Below are positions 21,104-31,923 of a DNA stretch of 64,000 nucleotides, one piece after another. The stretch comes from Choristoneura fumiferana (Eukaryota; Arthropoda; Insecta; Lepidoptera; Tortricidae): the NCBI RefSeq assembly GCF_025370935.1, contig NC_133498.1, positions 8,760,656 to 8,824,655 of the forward strand, read 5' to 3'. A program made the position numbers and the translations under genes. Positions within the stretch are counted from its first letter, which is position 1; every line of letters begins with the position of its first letter. The notes under the pieces were generated by a model. It ran no database searches. It saw nothing but the letters and a program-made list of their open reading frames with translations, and was not told where the DNA came from.

Positions 21104-24100
21104 CTGTGAAAAAAATGGAATGTTAACAAAGGTATTTTGTTTGTTTGCTTTAAACCAGAGGTTCTCAATTTTTTTTCGCGTAGACCGCTTTTAAATTTTT
21201 ACTGTTTTTCGGTAGACCACTGCTGCTACATTACTACTATATTTCCTAAAATCCCCGTTGTTTTTCACGCCGTTTGGTCTCCCGTGGACCGCTGGAAGTT
21301 CATCTGGAACACTTTGGGAACCTCTGGCTTAAACTCTTTATTGTTCAAAAAAGGAAAATACGAAAAGGTGCTAAGTACAAAGGCGGATTTATCCCTGAAG
21401 GGATCTCTGCCAGTCAACCTTTGAGTGGCGGAGAAGAGCAATTAAATTAGGGTCAATAAATAGATAGAGCATAACACCTTTTTACCTTATTATGGAACAT
21501 GATATAACTTTCGGGATTTGTTAGAAAACCTAACTAACTTAGGAAAGTTTAAAACCCCTGACATTGTCATTTCAAAGTTCAAAGTCTCAAAAACGGCTGA
21601 ACTGATTATAATGAAACATAATTAAGAACCACTGCATTGTATTGCGTACTACAATTTGAATCGAGAGTTGATCGAGAGAGAAGTGGATACGTGACAGTTA
21701 TCACGTCAACAAGTGCGACGTTTTGAATAAAAGCAAAATAATTATCTTTGTAGTGATACATTGAATGATAATTTATTTTAGGAAGTCGTATTTTTTTAAC
21801 TAAACATAACACGAAAGTGTTAAGGCCTTTATATACATCCATATAGTAAATGCTCCATTATGCGTTCAAAAACCATAGAATGACCAGCATTACGACATTG
21901 TATTCTATTATGAACACGGCTATATCGTAATGGGCATTACGATACAGAAATCTGTATCGTAATGAGATTTCATACATCATTACAGCACCGGGGCGCGCCG
22001 CGACGCGCGCACGAGGGCAGCGCAGAGGGGCTACTACCAAACTCGAAAACCCAAGTTCGTATCGCACCGTCCCTTTCACTCGCGTATTAAAAGACATAAG
22101 CGTCAGCGGGACGGCAAGATACGAAGTTCAACTTTTGCATTTCATAGTATAGGGCCAGCAGGGCTACTAAGAAACTCGAAGTTCGTGTCGTGCGGTCCCT
22201 CTGGCACTTATACTATTTAATATGAGAGCGAGAGGGACGGTACGATACGAACTTCGATTTTCAAATTTCGAAGTAGGCCCTCAGGTCGTCGGGCGCACAG
22301 CGGGCGCAGCTCGTGGGGCAGACATACCTAGTTCTCGTTAATGCAGGTCATTCTCAATGGTTATTGAACACAATGATAGAGGATTTAACATATGGATGTA
22401 GATAAAATATTGTATGCAACTGTACGGTAATTTAATTAGGCCTTAAAATACTCATGTGACAACACTCGTGTTTTAATGACCCCATTACGATACATTTGCA
22501 TAAAAACTATTCTAACTGCCCTTAAACTTTTCTGTTACAACATTTTATTTATACAGTGATACTTAAGTTACTGAAACAAACTTCAACAAAAATGATGAGC
22601 CGAAAATTAACCTCCGAAATGTATGTAGGTACCTACTAAAATAGGTAAATGTAGATAATATGATAATTATTTTTTTCGCTTCGCTTTGTTTTAAACATTA
22701 ATGGAATACTTTTTTGTACTATTTTTATACAGTGATAAGTTACTGAAACAAACATTAAAATGATGATGATGAGTGATAGTTTATGATATACCTGTAAGCA
22801 ACATGCCGAGCCGCCGACTCAGCGCTGTTGCAGTTCAGTATGGAACCGAATATGTGTCCGCTCTCCACGGGCGCAGGCCTTACGTCACTGGCAGCGCTCA
22901 GGATGTCCAGGACACCTAGGGATATTAAATTTTAGGTTTAAATATATCAACACAATCATCGTCAGCCGGAAGACGTCCACTGCTGAACAAAAGCCTTCTT
23001 AGAACGCCACATTGAACGACAACTGGCCACTTGCATACCGGCGCCCGCAACTCACACGATGTGGTCTGTCCACCTAGTGGGTGGCCAACGCTTCGTCTTC
23101 CTATGGCTCTGAAACACGATCCTTGCCTATTGGACTCTTAGAGAGGCTCAGAGTTACGCAAAGAGCTATGGCGAGGAGAGAGCTATGATCGAAGTTTCTT
23201 TGCGTGACATAATACCCGATACGTACAAAGAACCCTGAAGGACAATAGATGTGCTTGATGAAAGCGCGAGTGAACTGATATACATTGTAGGTAAGGTACC
23301 GACGATTGGTCATCATCATCATCATCTCAGACTATATAATGTCCTGCTGAGCACAAGTATAAGAGGGCTTCACACACAGCATTGGATTTCTTCAGTGAAA
23401 TGTATTGGGAAGTAAAAGTAGGTTTTTAGGTTATGGCAATTTGGATGGAAAAACACCTGTATTAACTAATTTATTGAATCAGGCGTTACTTTGCGGAGGT
23501 CCATATCAATGAACTAAAAGAATTTCCTTGCTCACCCGCGACCTTACGATAGCTAAGCTTATGCAAAATATGCGTGTTCATGCAGTTCCTGACCTCCACA
23601 CTGTAAGAACACACACAAATCACACAAACCCATCTATCACCACCACCACACTACACTGACGCGTTCGAACTCAACCAGAGCTCATCCTCAGAGTGACACA
23701 CCTTACAGTATTTACGACTGTATCTTTATGCTTTAACTTAGAAATTTGATTCTTTCATTGCTCCAAGGGGTAGCAGTAGCAGACCTAAGTTTTCATATTA
23801 ATTTCTTGATACATCAACGCGTTCCTGACGAAAGCGGTCTTGACAAACGGATAGACAGACAGTCGGGACAACAGAGTGATCCTATAAGGGTTCATTTTTC
23901 CTTTTTAAGTACGGAACCCTTGAAATACAAAGCCAACTTACCGATATGAGCCTCGTCAGCGTCCGCGGCCCACTCGAGCTCTTCCTCGCCAGAACCCTCG
24001 ATGTCTTTGGGGTCCCGGAGCTGGCAAGTCGTCGCCCATGACCAATCACAGCCCTGCCAGAATATCCATATAATATACCCTACAGCTTATTCATAAAAAG

Positions 24101-27100
24101 TTAGAGCCTCCTTGACTCCTTGAAGGCCCGATGCTAAAAAACATGATTCATAAACGTTTGTTAGCGCTAATCAGTCGATCAAGGCTCTGCTAAAGTTAGA
24201 GGACCGTAGATTCTTATCATCTCTGCAAGTCACAAAATGGCCGCCTAAGTTTTCAGCTGACTTTGACTAGAGCAAAAAAACCATCGTTAGGAAGATATTT
24301 ATAGTGAAGACAGGAATACGCAGATAAGAAAAAAAATAGGAAAATTTATTTTCAGGAATTTGTATTTTAAAATCCTTTAAATAGCAACAATAAATATGAA
24401 AAAAAACTAAGGATTATTAACTAATTATGGCATGCACAACTAAACATCGAGCTCTTCTTGGCCAAAACAAACATCTCGCTTTTTATTTTTTTTCCTGGTA
24501 ATTTGCTGTCACTGCTGTCAATCATTTTTTTTTAAATCGATTAGGCCATTTTTTGTCTTTGATTTGTCAAGGTGGCCAACATAACGCGTCTAATCCGTCT
24601 ATCAGCAGCTCAACAACTAGCAGACTGCTAGCAAGTGTGATCATACTTCTTGAATAGGTCTTTTAAAATAATTAGGTCTGCTAAAACGATCAAACCTCAA
24701 TTAAGTGATTTGTTTGCAAAATAGTCTCTTTCCATACCATGACAATAAGAGCGTTTCAGGCAAAATCTAAACCGGTGGGTGGAAAAATTTGAAAAAAATC
24801 AGGATTTTAGTAAGTATATCAAACTTACAAGGAAAACTATAATGGTTAATTTTTCTTGAGAATTATTAGTAGTTTAAGAGTAAATAGCAGCCTAAGGTAT
24901 AAAATATACCTAAACTTGGAATATTCCGTAACATACTTAATCCTTGGAAAAATATTACTTAATTTTTTCGTAATGGCTACGGAACCCTATTTCAGGCGTG
25001 TCCGACACGCTCTTGGCCAGTTTTTTTATTTTTTATGTACGTGTACACCACTTCACTAATTTAAAGTGATCGGCTTTGGATAGGGATAGGTGTCTTTAGG
25101 TGACCCTTACCTGCAATTCAAAGTCAAAAATGGTTCCTGGGCCGCATGAGAATTCAACTTCTTTTCCGTGAGCGCACATGTAGAATTTATCGCATTCCTC
25201 GAAATGTGGCAGGAGCAGGAAAATCTGGAAAAATAAGAAACACAAATTAGGAAGCTAAAGTATTGGGAGGGTGCGAAGTACTAGGTGGGGTTGATAAAAT
25301 CTATCGCAGCGCTCATGGTGGCCAAAAGTAGAAATAGTTCTGGCTCTGTCATCTGTCATACTCATATGAATCTGTCATTAACAAAGCAATGAGGGCTATC
25401 GTTTTTTGTCTCACTAGATGGCGCACTGTAGCGTGAGGTTTTTAAGTATGGCTTTCAAAGTCTGTTATTACGGGCGTGAAAACAAAGTTTAGATTAAAAT
25501 AATATTTAATACACCTTAAAACCGTGCCATTAAAATATCGAGCATGCCACAGTGTTGCATAGTCCCCGTTTTGTTCGGAAAAAAGGGAGGATAAAGGTTT
25601 CCGAAAGACAAAACTGTCTCAAAACACAGACATTCATTGCCCCAGAACGCATATTTGCTATAATTAATTTCAGATATTGCAAAATATTCACAAATTTATT
25701 CTAATTATAAATAAACCCGCGTAGCTCACCCAAAAACTATGAGATTTGACATTTCGGAGACCTCACGCTACACTAGCGCCTCTAGTGGCGAGTTCATGCG
25801 CGATAGCCCTCATTTGTATAGACTAACTACCTAATTAATAGTAATAGATGTTAGTGTTATGATGCGAGCTTGAATTATTGAACACTGTCCCGGTTTTGTT
25901 CTTAATTCCTCATAATCTCGGACATATCCAGCAACAATTTTCCTTATGAAACGGTTTGTGGTTGAAATTATTATATTGAGTGACTCACAAAACCGGTCTT
26001 CAAAATGATACTCATTTTGACCTGAAAACGATATTTAATTTATTACTAGCGATATAAGAACAATTATATAATTTTACTATTATTCAACGAAACCAATAAG
26101 ATAACTTTATCTTTTCGTTTTACAGTAAAAGTACAACTAAACATGAAGTAAACAAACCCTGACATAACGAAAATAAAACACACTTTTTGAATAAATTTTA
26201 CTTAAGTACCTCATTTAATTTGAATGACCAAAAATGAATTCAAAACCTTTTGTCCACCCAAATCACGGTATCACAGTAATTTTGTATTATAAATTAATAC
26301 GTTATAGGTTTGATTTTGGTCACAATGTGGCGATGAAATTTCAAAACGTCAGAACATCAGAGCCATAAAAGTTGCGGACGCTAGGTGGCGCTGATTTCGT
26401 GTACAGAGCCATATCTTTGGCTGTAGTACAGCAGGGCTACTACGAAACTCAAAACTCGAAGTTCGCGTCGTGCGGTCCCTCTGACACTTATACTATTTAA
26501 TACGAGAGCGAGAGGGACGGTACGACACAAACTTCGAGTTTCGAGTTTCGTAGTAGCCCTGCAGGCACTAGGCACTAAGCCCTAGGTAGGTATAGGTACT
26601 ACGAAGTTCAAAATTCGAACTTCCTATCTTGCCGTCCCGCTGACGGTTATATTATTTAATACGAGAGTGAGAGGTCTCTCTGGTCTGGTCTCTTTTCCTG
26701 GTTTTTCTGTGCATCCATGTCTCAGTTTGTATTTTCGATATGGTTCCAAAACACCAATCATAATTTGACTGCTTAGTAGCGACATCTCTTGCCTGGGTGA
26801 GTGGTTAGTTACAAAAGAATGTGACGTCTCTCGATGAGAGTGAAACATAGATGTCGCTAGTGCTGCTGCTTAAGTAGCGTCGTGGGAAAAAAGCAATCTG
26901 AGATATGTGTGCATAGGAGAAATTCGTGTTCAGACTCCTGTCCAGCGGTGGTGTAGGGGTTATAGCACGCAGCACGGATTGCTGAGGACCTGGGTTTTTC
27001 TGTGCATCCATGTCTCAGTTTGTATTTTCGATGAGAGAGTGAGAGGGACGGTACGATACGAACTACGATTTTCGAATTTCGTAATAGCCTCCCAGCTCCA

Positions 27101-28062
27101 ATATCTGACACAACAAAGCGTGCATAAACATCTGATTCTATTTCCAGGGTCTGTAGGGACGTGCCAGATATTTTTGCACGCTCCGCCGCTGTGGCAGATA
27201 TTAATGCAAGTGACTGTACAGCCCGATGCACTGCGCGGGAGTGAAGCAGTAACCAAGAAAAGTTGAAGAACCACCGACATTGTCATTTCAAACTTCAATA
27301 TCTTAAAAATGGCTGAACTGAGCCAGCCCATGGACAATTGGACACTCGCTTTCACATAAAAAAACGCTCCATCCGTTTGAGAGCTACGATGCCACAGACA
27401 GACGGACAGACGTTAACGTCAAACTTATGACATCCCTCTTTCGTGTATATAAAATATGGCAAGCATAAGCGATGATTGGGGTGCGGGACCGTCTCATGCG
27501 TAGAAATTTACAGTCAGTGCTACACTTCTGACCCTATACTACGTAAGTGTAAAAAAAGGTCCTGGGTTCGATTCCCGTGTCGGGGCAGATGTTTGTATGA
27601 AAATACGAATGTTCGTTCTCGGGTCTTGGGTGTTTAATATGTATTTAAGTATGTAGTTATCTATCCGTTGTATTATATTTATCAGTTGCTTAGTACCCAT
27701 AACACAAGCTTTGCTAAGCTTACTTTGGGACTAGATCAATTGGTATGAATTGTCCTGTGATATTTATTATTTATAATTATATTTTGCCGTTTCGCTGACG
27801 CTAATATCATGCTTCGAGTTTCGTAGTAGCCCTCCTGTACGATACGAACTTTGATTTACAAATTTCGTAGTTGCCCCCCTGGGCCTAAGGTCGAGTTTCT
27901 TGGGCATAGTGGGCTTAGATAATTATGGTTTTATGCGATTTATTGTATAAGTACTTACATGACCCTCGGGATCGCAGGAAAGGGTGTTGGGGTCAACGCC
28001 CTTTAGAGGTCGGTAATTTGCCAACGCCACGCCTACCACCACCAGGAAGGTTATACATTTGG
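20932..28062 (-). CDS. Secreted chitin-binding protein with two CBM14 (peritrophin-A) domains
   Basis: Extracellular chitin-binding protein of cuticle or peritrophic matrix. Five exons on the - strand join in frame: 28062-27959, 25224-25111, 24053-23942, 22915-22792, 21103-20932. The first carries a hydrophobic signal core (KCITFLVVVGVALA). Domain 1 has its six Cys in SCDPEG, EECDKF, FYMC, EFSC, GCDW and TTC; domain 2 in LNC, GDC, YWRC, AAFC, QCDF and SKC. An acidic linker (EGSGEEELEWAADADE) separates them, and the protein ends GGEFIEYK. The initiator Met must be in a small upstream exon not located, because exon 28062 opens in mid codon. It converges with the reductase and diverges from the NFATC2IP-like gene. 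Two domains rule out the three-domain obstructors; the tissue is not inferable. A second last exon at 11893-12064 is probably the other allele. Confidence 0.88.
22792..22915 (-). CDS. Chitin-binding protein, linker and start of domain 2
   Basis: Acceptor CCCTAG, donor TTACAG|GTATAT. Encodes GVLDILSAASDVRPAPV then LNCNSAESAARHVAY, with the first Cys of domain 2. It lies just beyond the duplicated block, so only one copy of it exists. Confidence 0.86.
22950..23260 (+). mobile_element. RTE-type LINE fragment
   Basis: At 23100 the + strand reads YGSETRSLPIGLLERLRVTQ RAMARREL then stops, the recognisable end of the reverse transcriptase (YGSE.W.....ERL...QR.MER.ML). A tail fragment (AGACGTCCACTGCTGAACAA) precedes it, so order is scrambled. 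Confidence 0.6.
23942..24053 (-). CDS. Chitin-binding protein, end of domain 1 and acidic linker
   Basis: Acceptor TCTGGCAG, donor ATCG|GTAAGT. Begins GCDWSWATTC (last two Cys of domain 1), then the Glu/Asp-rich linker. Ends with one base of a Gly codon, matched by the next exon. Confidence 0.88.
24640..25030 (+). mobile_element. 3' part of the AGGGTTCCGTAGCC element
   Basis: Matches the right part of 49637-50265 from CTTGAATAGGTCTTTTAAAA to TGTCCGACACGCTCTTGGCC and a T-run. It lies in a chitin-binding gene intron. Confidence 0.6.
25111..25224 (-). CDS. Chitin-binding protein, CBM14 domain 1 exon
   Basis: Acceptor TTTTCCAG, donor CAG|GTAAGG, phase 0 throughout (38 codons). Encodes PHFEECDKFYMCAHG and VEFSCGPGTIFDFE, with three Cys and the aromatic residues of the chitin-binding fold. 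Confidence 0.88.
25388..25814. mobile_element. 420-bp MITE (AATGAGGGCTATCG family), member 1
   Basis: Inverted ends AATGAGGGCTATCG and CGATAGCCCTCATT. Lies in a chitin-binding intron, in opposite orientation to the other three members (35455, 49076, 53450). Confidence 0.8.
26432..26561. mobile_element. 130-bp fold-back MITE
   Basis: Best-preserved member of the GGGCTACTACGAAACTC family: both ends complete (GCAGGGCTACTACGAAACTC / GAGTTTCGTAGTAGCCCTGC). Confidence 0.78.
26690..27035 (+). mobile_element. Mosaic of tRNA-headed SINE-like pieces
   Basis: TCTCTTTTCCTGGTTTTTCT, the GACATCTCTTGCCTGGGTGA segment, AGCGGTGGTGTAGGGGTTAT and a truncated tail TCAGTTTGTATTTTCGAT follow each other, joined to a piece of the 130-bp fold-back MITE at 27040. 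Confidence 0.5.
27555..27775 (+). mobile_element. tRNA-derived SINE
   Basis: Begins in the B-box region GGTTCGATTCCCGTGTCGGG, then GCAGATGTTTGTATGAAAAT and CATAACACAAGCTTTGCTAA, ending in a T/A-rich tail. A longer copy on the other strand is at 38050-38575; a short one is at 56495-56575. Confidence 0.65.
27959..28062 (-). CDS. Chitin-binding protein, signal-peptide exon
   Basis: Acceptor TTTTTCAG at the high-coordinate side, donor CAT|GTAAGT. Opens with two bases of a codon, then KCITFLVVVGVALANYRPLKG and ..LSCDPEGH, giving the signal-peptide core and first Cys of domain 1. The Met is upstream. Confidence 0.85.
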
Positions 28063-29772
28063 CTGAAAAATAAGTTTATGGTAAAAGTTTAATTTTTAAT
28101 ACAAGCTTTTTTTTGCTGACTGTACTTTTTGTTGACTGCACTGGTATTGTCACCTGAACTACATTTGCATAACAAATTTCAAGTCGATGCCATTAATCGT
28201 TGAAGAGTTCCGTCCTGCGGAGACGATCCTGGTCGGACTACCAGGATGTCACTACCAGATTATTGTATTGTCACTGTCACGCAATTTACATAAGTAAGTA
28301 TACCAAATCTCAAAAAATCTCAAAAAAAGTTGAATTTAACTTGCAAGATTTGATTACAGACAGACAGACAGACAACGGGACAGGTGAAACGTGAAACTAA
28401 ATAAAAGCTTGTAAAAAGGGTCTTCTATTTTTGTTTTGATCTGTCTTTTTACCAGGTTTTTCAAATGGGGGAATTCCGTAACTTTCAATTTTTTTTTCTT
28501 TCAAGTTTTTATCTATATTAAATACCTATAATAAACATGCCAAATAAGCATGATAAAATATAATTTATTTTTACTGGAAAACATTTTACTCTCTTAATTC
28601 GTCTTAAATCCAGGAATTAGTTTTATCGATAAGCCTACTTGGAACAACGAATTGTTATATTTTTCGACAATCTAAAATGACTAGACAAGACTTAAGGTGT
28701 TGACATTATTTTATAAGTAAATAATGTTTCATCATCTTGTACCTGATTTAATGTAGTTACCAGGACGAATATTTGAGCGTTTTGACCGCTCTGTTAATCG
28801 TCATTTAGCATTCCACGTTTAAGTATACCCGATCGCGAAAAAATTAATCACGTTAAATTCAGCATTTTGTCTTTTCATCGAAATTTAACCCTGGCGCTGC
28901 AAAAACGCTGTAAGTATATTCGCCCACCAATTGCTTTTAAAGTTTGTATTACCTGCACGCGAGTGGAGCGCCACTCCATTTTCTAATTAGATTTTAATCT
29001 AATTTTAATCCTAATCAATAAAGAAGGATTATAACGTAAAAGATTATAGATATGTGACTGACGTACGTTATATTTCTGCGAAGTTGCTTATATTTGCTTA
29101 ATTATCGCTACCGTATTCTTAAGAGACGCCGCCGTTTCTGTAATTTAAATTATCATTGAGATTACAATCCTTGATTTTGAATACCTAGATACGACACCTA
29201 GTAGGTAGGTTACGCGTGTGCATAACTTTATAAAAACTCATTCGTCATCTGGAAACTTTTAAAACGTCAGAAATTACCACGGCAAAATTAAAAATATTTA
29301 TTAAATTGCTATCAAAATATTGCGATTGTTATGCGAGCGAGAAAATACGATGAATATAATATAACTATCTTCACGAACGTATACGTAATGTCACGTCACA
29401 TGACGTGGCGTTTCGATAATGCTTTTACAGAAGTAATTAAAAAAACACTGAAGACTACAGAAGTGAACCTTCTTCAAATATTTAAAATTGTAACTGTACA
29501 TTTGCAAAAGAATAATAACATTTTTTTTTCAATGAGTGCATCAATTAAAATATCCTATCACTGTTTATCAGTTCACTTACTCGAAATTGTAAATTAACAA
29601 AACGCAAAAACGGTTTCTTGTTTGATATTGATATGACATTTTTTTCTATAGCAGACCAGAGCAGGCTATAGTCTGTGGCTTGTGTCTCTTGTGCTTGATT
29701 GACTTGACGTGACGTTGTTTCGATAAACTTCTTTAGATCGTGGTGTTTGTGTTTTACTTGAATTTATAAAAT
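28063..29772. other. 5' regions of the divergent chitin-binding and NFATC2IP-like genes
   Basis: AT-rich, no long repeat recognised. It must hold the start-codon exon of the chitin-binding gene and the promoter of the NFATC2IP-like gene, but neither shows a motif I can place. Confidence 0.45.
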
Positions 29773-30899
29773 ATGTCGTCCTCCGACTCCGAAGACGACA
29801 GTTTTCTAAACATAGCTCGTAAATTATCAGATCTGAAAAAAACAATACGAATAGACGATTTAGATACAATAGAACTCGACACAAAACATCAGACAACAGC
29901 AACATCACCTCCAACCAAAAAAAGGAAAAATAAGCAATCTCCAGCCAAGAAAGTAAGCCGACAAAAATCCACAGACTCAGGTAGTAGTGGCTCAATAGAT
30001 CTCGAGAAGTTTCGTAGTGAATTCCCACCACTCGAACTGCCTAAACGTAAGACTAGAAACACCAGAGGAACGAAACGCAAAAGTGCACAGAATTCGCCTA
30101 ATTTGGCTGATTCGCAGGTGTGTTTGCCTCGGCGTAGAAAAAAAAACAACGCCAGCTCAAGTACGGAAACTAGTAGTAATATCGATGCCAATGGAACGGA
30201 TGTTTTGAACGAACCACCTGAGAGAAGAGGCCGAGGTCGAGGAAGAGGACGCGCTAGAGGTCGTGGCAGGAACAATTCGAGTTCTAATTCAAATACTACA
30301 GACCCACCTAACATATTGGACATCTTACGATCCATGATACCAACTTTCAGTGTAGGCAACACGGACGAGTATCCTGACCAAAGTGATAGTGTTCAACTAT
30401 TTGGCAGCCGCAAAGAGAATGTTCCAGTGCAAGAAGAAGAAGAAGAGGACACCATTGATGACAATGAGAAAGTGTCAGTGAAAGTTATCTGGCAGAGCAC
30501 AGACTATTACAAATTCGAGATTCGGCAGTATCAAAAAATCACAACTATTTTTGAACATTTTTCCAAAGAACAGAAAGTAAGTTATGATAAACTGCTGTTT
30601 ACGTATCAAGATGCAATATTGAAACCAGAAGACACTCCCGACAGTATTAGACTACAGGGTTTCCAAGTTTATTGAAGGTGGCATTGTCAATCAAAGTGTG
30701 ACACATTCAACGTCAACTGCTGCGACTGGTGTCAAAAATGGTATCAAATTGAAGTTCCAGTGTCAAAATGTGAAGAAACCTTTTGAAATTTACGTCAAAC
30801 CTGATGATAAACTGTCAAGCGCCATGTTGCAGTGTGCGGAGCATTTCGAGAAGACTATGGATAAGCTGAGATTTGAATTTGATGGAGATGTTATTTCAA
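29773..30899 (+). CDS. NFATC2IP: NFATC2IP-like, exon 1
   Basis: Carries the disordered N-terminus, SUMO-like domain 1 and most of domain 2. Open from ATG to 30675 in one frame, then open to the donor (TTTCAA|GTAAGA) in the next frame, with the switch at the GGG run 30657-30659. Confidence 0.85.
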
Positions 30900-31666
30900 G
30901 TAAGAACCTTTCTTTACCAGTGTTATTAACACATTCACAGACAGTCTGTCCAGAGACTAAAATAAAACCCTCCATCATTCAGTTGTTAATTGTTAACAAC
31001 AGGTGTTCTTATTGCTAAAGATCTCTAAATATAATCTATATAAATAAAAATGAATCGTAAAATGTGTTGCTAAGCGCAAAACTCGGGAACGACAGATCCG
31101 ATTTCATTAATTCTTTTTTTGTTGTGTTTGATACTATCAAGAGAAGGTTTTTATAGAAGAAAATACAGAAAAAGTATAACGGGGGCGAAGCCGCGGGCAA
31201 CAGCTAGTTTTTAATAAAAATGCATTGGTTGCATATCTTTATTTGACATTTTCAACTACCTACTCAAAAGTTATCTGAAATAGATCGCTCAAAGTCAAAA
31301 TCAATATATCTTAATTCAATTTAGGCTATAACAAGCACTTATGAATGTCAAAAAAAAATCTACCACCGGTTCGGAAAAACCTCTCTTGAGAAGAATCCGG
31401 CAAGAAACTCAAGTTTACCTCTACTTTTAATCTTCTTTAATATTATGTTGTGTTCTATAAATGAGAAATCCATATACCAGCTGTACAGTGCCACGAGACT
31501 TCCAGCCTCTGATTATTACTTATGTAATTGGAATTGAGTTCTGTAAAAAGCTGTGTAATTATAACAGTACTTGTATTAATTTAAATTTATATTTGCAGGT
31601 AAACAAACTCCAAACGACTTGGAGCTGGAAGGAGGAGAGTGTATTGACGTGAAAGTAATAAGTTAA
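29773..31666 (+). CDS. NFATC2IP: NFATC2IP / Rad60-Esc2-like protein with two SUMO-like domains (frameshifted by one base)
   Basis: Nuclear SUMO-pathway and genome-stability protein of the Rad60/Esc2/NIP45 family, which bridges SUMO conjugation to DNA repair. Two exons, 29773-30899 and 31599-31666. The N-terminal half is low in complexity: acidic SSSDSEDD start, basic KKRKNKQSPAKK stretches, and an arginine-glycine block RRGRGRGRGRARGRGR near residue 160. SUMO-like domain 1 lies near residues 236-305, domain 2 near 322-397, ending LELEGGECIDVKVIS. The frame breaks at 30657-30659: GGG where GG would let domain 1 continue VSKFIEGGIV. Without the extra G the gene encodes 397 residues. The start at 29773 is the first ATG after stops. 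The gene lies head-to-head with the chitin-binding gene. The family call rests on the C-terminal domain. Confidence 0.8.
31035..31207 (+). mobile_element. Short Helitron in the NFATC2IP-like intron
   Basis: Begins A|TCTATATAAATAAAAATG and ends GCGAAGCCGCGGGCAACAG-CTAG|T. 173 bp, non-coding. Confidence 0.75.
31599..31666 (+). CDS. NFATC2IP: NFATC2IP-like, exon 2
   Basis: Acceptor ATTTGCAG; A+GT completes Ser, then KQTPNDLELEGGECIDVKVI and TAA at 31664-31666. TP.DL.LE.G..IDV is the final strand pattern of SUMO-like folds, and no Gly-Gly tail follows, as expected for this non-conjugating family. Confidence 0.88.
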
Positions 31667-31917
31667 TACGGATACATTTTTGTGATTTATATTTATATAA
31701 TACATAATGTTTAGGAAGCATATTTCAATATTGAAGCATGCTGATGAATTTTCAACAATAATTCTTTCAATAGAAATTCAATGTTTCTTATAGAAACTGA
31801 ATCCAAGTTTTTTATTTAATTTCACATTTTGTTTATTGTGCGATGCATCAGAAATATTGTTTAGAACTAATAAGTGTTGCAGTAATACTATTTATGTAAT
31901 TAAGAGAATTAAAGATA

Positions 31918-31923
31918 AATAAA
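31918..31923 (+). promoter_or_regulatory. Poly(A) signal of the NFATC2IP-like gene
   Basis: AATAAA about 250 bases after the stop codon, preceded by AATTAAAG and followed by a T-rich stretch. It is a plausible signal. Confidence 0.45.

Larger units (their letters stand above)
14267..22700. repeat. Duplicated block, copy 2
   Basis: Begins 98 bases after the 100-N gap, following an (AAAG)n tract, and runs parallel to copy 1. It differs by scattered substitutions, a 47 bp extra segment near 15205, about 130 bp extra near 21280-21420, a deletion inside the Helitron at 19281-19471, and absence of the 1.7 kb transposon. Confidence 0.93.

Noticed and set aside
29331..29597. 88-residue frame upstream of the NFATC2IP-like gene
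   Set aside because: AT-rich, ends without domain or splice support; probably chance.
29889..30362. 157-residue frame on the - strand
   Set aside because: Antisense shadow of the Arg-Gly-rich part of the NFATC2IP-like gene.
30698..31018. Separate small gene downstream of the NFATC2IP-like frame
   Set aside because: It is the second SUMO-like domain of the same gene in a shifted frame, and its last codons run past the splice donor at 30900.
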